64,000 nt of DNA from Bimuria novae-zelandiae CBS 107.79 (Eukaryota > Ascomycota > Dothideomycetes > Pleosporales > Didymosphaeriaceae). The stretch covers positions 186,001-250,000 of the forward strand of contig ML976699.1 of the NCBI GenBank assembly GCA_010015655.1, written 5' to 3'. This document shows, in pieces, positions 59,660-64,000 of the stretch. Made by a program: the position numbers and the translations under genes. How positions within the stretch are numbered: position 1 is the stretch's first letter; every line of letters begins with the position of its first letter. The notes under the pieces were generated by a model. That model saw only the letters and a program-made list of their open reading frames with translations, did not search any database and had not been told where the DNA came from.

Positions 59660-60108
59660 TGTTAAGATCTGAACATGTACGAGACGCGGAGGGCCAACGG
59701 GTCCTCAGCAAGGGTAACACTCGGCGGGGCTATTCAGCCGGGGTCACGTGACATGCCATCCCGCTAAGCAAAACTATCCCGGATGGTGTAACCATCCCGG
59801 ATGGCGAGACCGTCCTGGATGGTGAAGCCATCCCGGATGGCAGAAAGGTAAGGGATGGCAGGATTCACGCAGTATATAGAGAGCTTAAATATCTCTCTAA
59901 GATATTCGTGTTTAACCTATTTTATCAATCTATCGTTTAGATTTAACTCAGGCTCTCGTCAATTTAATTGTAACTCCTACGCCCTCTCGATACTAACAAC
60001 CCTATTAACTAGCTTAAGTAGTTAATACCCCTTTCTTGCCTAATAAGTACTCCTGCCCAAGAACCAACCCTAACTACTTACGGACTAGCTACCCGTAGGG
60101 ACTTAACA
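59660..60108 (+). repeat. 5' LTR of E3 with palindromic tandem units
   Basis: TGTTAAGATCTGAAC...GGGACTTAACA. Between about 59765 and 59855 four copies of an 18-20-bp unit centred on CCATCCCGGATGG, a near-perfect palindrome, stand in tandem. The nested solo LTR at 57479 has looser GATGG/CCATC words at the same place. Confidence 0.85.
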
Positions 60109-60154
60109 TCTTAAACACCCTTAACACGAGTACTACTAAGACTCCTACTTCTTT

Positions 60155-61250
60155 CATGGCTTCAGGCAACGCTAGTGTTACTCTAATAAAGGACACTAAG
60201 AATAAGGCGCATAAACCTAATTTATATAATAGTAATTGTAGTCTCCTTAACACCTAGCTTCTATAACTAGACCTATACTTCTTTAACATAGACAATAACC
60301 TTAAAGACAAGAAAAAAGTTATCTTCGCAGTAACTTACATGCAAGGACTAGCTAAAGAATAGATCTATCCCTACTTAGTTAAGTACATGGACATAGACCA
60401 CGATAATAAAGACAAGGACTATATAAACAGTCACGCTAACGTAGTTAACATTATTAAGGATTACCTAAACTTTAAGAAATGCCTTAAATAACTATTTAGA
60501 ATTGCCAATAAAACTACTATAGCCGAACGAGCTATCTAAACTATCTAACAACGATAATCTATAGTAGAGTATGCAGCTAAGTTTCGCAAGTACGCTGTAT
60601 AATTTAACTAGGAAGATAAATCCCTTAAGACTATATATTAATAAGGACTTAAACGCAACGTACGCGAAGAACTCTTACGCAGTAATACTAAACTTAATAC
60701 CTTTAATAAGCTATACAAGGAATCTATTTGGATTAATAGAGAATGGTTCGCACTACAAGAAGAATTTCGCAGAAACCTGAGAAATGTCAGTTTTGGACGA
60801 CAGGCACCTGTAGTCTATAGGGCGCCACCAAAAGCACCTCGACGACAGCAACGAAGTGACTTTTATAGCTACTAACCTATAGAAGGAATCTAGTTTAATA
60901 ACTTAGAAAAAGGAATAAGGAAGTTTAACGGCTTTCGTAAGCCTAATTAAAAGCGCATCTCAAATAGAACCTAATATAAGGGAACTAAGACACGCAAATA
61001 TTTTATATATAATAAACTAGGTTACATCGCTAGGAATCACAGGTTTAATAACAAAGTTATTAGACAGCTAAACGTACTTACCGTCGATAACACAGAAGTA
61101 ACCGACGAAGAATGGCAGGTAATACCCTCTATTAAGTAATCTAACATCCTAGATAAGGACTTAGAGTAATTAGACTTGCCTAACCCGCGACTTTACGAGG
61201 ATGCATACGAAGGTTTAGATAAGGAAGAGATAGAGCTAATGCCTTAATCT
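60155..61250 (+). pseudogene. E3 gag with damaged zinc knuckle
   Basis: A capsid-like frame starts near an ATG at 60156. A knuckle-like segment near 60990-61030 (FIYNKLGYIARNH) has its Cys positions changed, as RIP changes TGT/TGC. Stops are frequent. Confidence 0.6.
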
Positions 61251-61313
61251 CCTACACCTCACCCTAGCTAGAACAAACCTGTTATTAGCAAGACGACGAA
61301 TGTTTTCGACTTC

Positions 61314-61553
61314 TTGGAAAAACACCAACCTCGAGAAGGAGATTTTGGGTTTACAGCAATAGAACGACAAGACTACGCAGAAGCATTTTTTCATGCTTAC
61401 CAACCCGATCTGGTCAGTAAAGCAGCAAGAGAAATGGCAGACCACCGCTACAAAAACGAAGACCCCAAGAAGAAATACCCAAACGAAAGCCCGAACTACG
61501 AACCACAGTACAACCTGGACCACCGTAACCCTACGCATGAGACTATACGATAG
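61314..61553 (+). pseudogene. E3 gag-pol linker, RIP-free segment
   Basis: 79 open codons beginning MEKHQPREGDFGFTAIERQD and rich in charged residues and Asn/Pro. They lie between the knuckle and protease parts of E3. CpA is common here, unlike on both sides. It is part of the element's polyprotein rather than a separate gene. Function unknown. Confidence 0.5.
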
Positions 61554-62089
61554 ACCCTCTATAGAGAAGACTAATGTACTATTTATTACCGAGCTAAGGA
61601 ATATAGTTATTTTCCCCGAACGTACTAACAATATAGATAGGAGTGGTTCGACTGCCTTATTACCTATTGTGACGTTCACCTCTAGGATAAACGTGAAACG
61701 CGATACTTTTTACACCTTAACTAAGCGCTAAACTAAGTAATATTACTACTAGTTAATAGAAAATGCGCATCCAATAAATGGCAAATATACTTACACCCTA
61801 ATTGTAAGAAATACAAAGAGTAAAAGGGAAAGCATGGGTTCAATCGCATACTAAAAGGGACTACGACCCTTAGGATTAAAACGGTAACGAAGGAAGAAGA
61901 CGGTGAAGCTCTCCTAGAAAAGGGCTAGTAGCAGCCTTAGGAGAAGAAAAAGGAAGGACACCTTAATCCCACAAAGCCACCCATAGAAAAGATGTCTTTT
62001 TTAGACCTAGGCTCAGTAGGGAAGACGCCTTCAGAGAATTAAATATTATAAACAGTTAGACATTAATTAAGCTACTAGTATAGCTTAAA

Positions 62090-63960
62090 GAAATATAGAT
62101 AAAAGCCATGCTAGACTCAGGAGCACAGGAAAGTTATGTGTTAAGAAAAGCACTTAATAGAGCGGGACTCTATAAGCGCAAGAAGGCCATGCCCTATACT
62201 ATCTATATCGCGAATAGACAACTAATGCCCGGCAAAGCAATAATTAAATACGAGGTCAAAACTATCCTCACGATCTATAAACACTAGGAATCAATTACCC
62301 TTAATATTATTAAGGAAGCCAATCACGACGTAATTTTAGGACTACCCTAGTTAAGGAAGCACAATCCCACGATTAACTAGAAAAGAAAGAAGCTATCCTT
62401 TAAGCGCTATAACTATGTATTATAAGTAAAGCCTACGCATTAATAGAGCATGATAGTAGATAAGAGAGCTATTAACACTATAGTCTCGCGACGGACAGTT
62501 AAAAAACGGAAGAAACCCTTGGCAGACGCTGGCAGGAACCACCAGGTCATAGAGCGCAAGAAGATAGATGAAAGCACAAACCATGAAATTCCGGAATGCT
62601 ATCGAGCATGGAATTATATGTTTACCGAGAGAGAGGGAAAAGCAAACCTTCCAGAACATTAGCCCTAGGATCTAGCGATAGACCTAGTAGAAGGGAAAAC
62701 GCCACCCTTTAGACTACTATATAGCAAGACTAGAAAAGAACTCTAACAAGAAAAAGAATTTATCGAGACAAATCTCGCGAAAGGATACATACGACTATTA
62801 AAGTTACTAGTAGCTAGCCCTTTTATGTTCGTCATAAAAAAAGACGGCACACCACAACCATGTGTTAACTATCGGAAGATTAACGACATGACGATTAAAA
62901 ATTAATACCTACTACTAAATATCTTAGAATTAAGAGACTAACTCTTAAGAGCCAAACGCTTTACACTAATAGACTTACGAGATAGATACCACCTTATACG
63001 AATTAAGGAAGGTGACGAGTAGAAGATAGCGTTTAGGTCACGCTATAGACTATTTAAATATATAGTTATGTCTTTTAGACTTACTAACGCACTAGTAAAC
63101 TTCTAAGCGCTAGTTAACTTTATATTACGCAACTATCTAGACATATTCGTTATTATATACATAGACAATATACTTGTTTACTCTAAGAATAATTCAGATT
63201 ATGTTCTGCATGTACAGACAGTGTTAACCGTATTAGACAAGACACACCTTAGGATTAAGCTAAAGAAGTGTAAATAGCACGTAACACGACTTAAATTCCT
63301 AGGACACGTTATTAGTATAGAAGGAATTAAAGTCGCACCTAACAAAATTAAATATATTAAGAACTAGCTAATACTAAAGACGGCGAAGAATATCTAAGAA
63401 TTCTTAGAATTCTATAGATTTAATTAACAATTCATTAAGGATTACGCAAAGATCACGATACTACTTATAAACCTTATAAGAAAAGACACACTATTCGCAT
63501 AGACTATAGAGTGTAGAATATCGTTCTAACTCTTAAAAACCGCATGCATTATGCCACTAGTACTTATCCACTTTAGGGATAGAAAACCACTACGAATCAA
63601 AATAGACGCAAGTGACCTCGCGATAGGCGCCTGCGCGAAACAAGAAAAAGATGGCAAATAGTACCCTATTACATACTACTCATGCAAATTCACCGACACG
63701 GAAGCACGATATAACGTACACAATAAAGAACTATACGCAATCGTTAAAACGTTAAAGCACTAGAGAATCTACGCTCTTAGCTACTCTACACTTAAGATCT
63801 TTATAGATTATAAGAACCTTACACGCTTTACGACCACGAAAGAACTTACGCTAAGGCAGGCAAGATAGTTAGAAACGCTTAGATAATACAAATTCAAGAT
63901 CGTATATACACCTAGTAAAGAAAACGGACAAGCAGACGCACTTAGCTAACGACATAACTT
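62090..63960 (+). pseudogene. E3 pol: protease, reverse transcriptase, RNase H
   Basis: Protease active site AMLDSGAQ near 62105. Reverse transcriptase follows with FVIKKDGTPQPCVNYRKIND near 62830-62885 and the catalytic box YIDNILVYS near 63155-63190, where the second Asp reads Asn. RNase H reads IDASDLAIGA, then NKELYAIV, and ends near KELTLRQA at 63860. Many TAG/TAA codons. Integrase lies outside the window. Confidence 0.82.
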
Positions 63961-64000
63961 TATAGGAGATAAAGTAAAAACCTACTCCGCAATACTAAAA

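Larger units (their letters stand above)
59660..64000 (+). mobile_element. Gypsy element E3, 5' LTR and most of the interior, runs off the window
   Basis: 5' LTR 59660-60108 (449 bp), then gag and pol on plus up to the window end inside the RNase H/integrase junction. RIP stops are frequent, but two stretches (about 61290-61560 and 62450-62660) are nearly free of damage. It inserted into mariner copy M2. The 3' LTR lies outside. Confidence 0.88.

Noticed and set aside
26419..64000. CRISPR arrays, rRNA, tRNA or bacterial features
   Set aside because: No spaced identical repeats, no tRNA-like cloverleaf and no rRNA stretch was found. Gene structure is fungal throughout.

Overview
The window is nuclear DNA of a filamentous ascomycete (Pezizomycotina; the gene set and transposon types would fit a Dothideomycete, but that is inference). 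Genes carry short 42-126 nt introns with GT(A/G)NGT donors, CTAAC/CTGAC branch sites and YAG acceptors. From about 26.4 kb onwards the repeats are AT-rich, poor in CpA/TpG, rich in TpA, and full of in-frame TAG/TAA codons. That is the signature of repeat-induced point mutation (RIP).

Region 1 (1-15.5 kb) is a gene-dense GC-balanced block. It holds a flavodoxin-less FAD/NADPH reductase (+), a GH78 alpha-L-rhamnosidase (+), a mitochondrial 3-hydroxyisobutyryl-CoA hydrolase (-), mitochondrial EF-Tu (+), an APH-fold small-molecule kinase (-) and an RFTS-domain zinc-finger protein resembling Raf2/DIM-7, a heterochromatin factor (-). The hydrolase and EF-Tu genes are divergent and share a 562-bp promoter region. 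Splice structures were worked out by reading the frames.

Region 2 (15.5-26.4 kb) is gene-poor. It contains an AA9-type LPMO gene broken by one missing base, a 36-A tract, a cluster of diverged short repeats (19.7-21.9 kb), weak unassigned ORFs and one intact EthD-like gene.

Region 3 (26.4-34.1 kb) has a piggyBac-type transposon (595-codon frame, RIP stops) and a Tc1/mariner element with TA duplications. A stretch of ordinary DNA follows, with a small secreted GPI-anchored protein gene and a decayed hypothetical gene.

Region 4 (34.2-64 kb) is a nest of RIP-damaged transposons. A minus-strand chromovirus (E1) carries a Fot1/pogo element. Next come two 1.9-kb LTR elements inserted head to head, giving a large inverted repeat. 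One arm holds a complete 7,064-bp chromovirus (E2, 450-bp LTRs, CTTTA duplication), while the other arm keeps the matching empty site. A further minus-strand chromovirus fragment (E4), solo LTRs (one nested in another with a TAGTA duplication), a second mariner copy and a third Gypsy element (E3) running off the window complete the region. E1 and E2, on opposite strands, both carry an unusual antisense ORF near their 3' ends. It encodes a Cys-rich, coiled-coil protein and is the least expected feature seen here.

All domain and family calls are by eye from motifs; no database search was possible.
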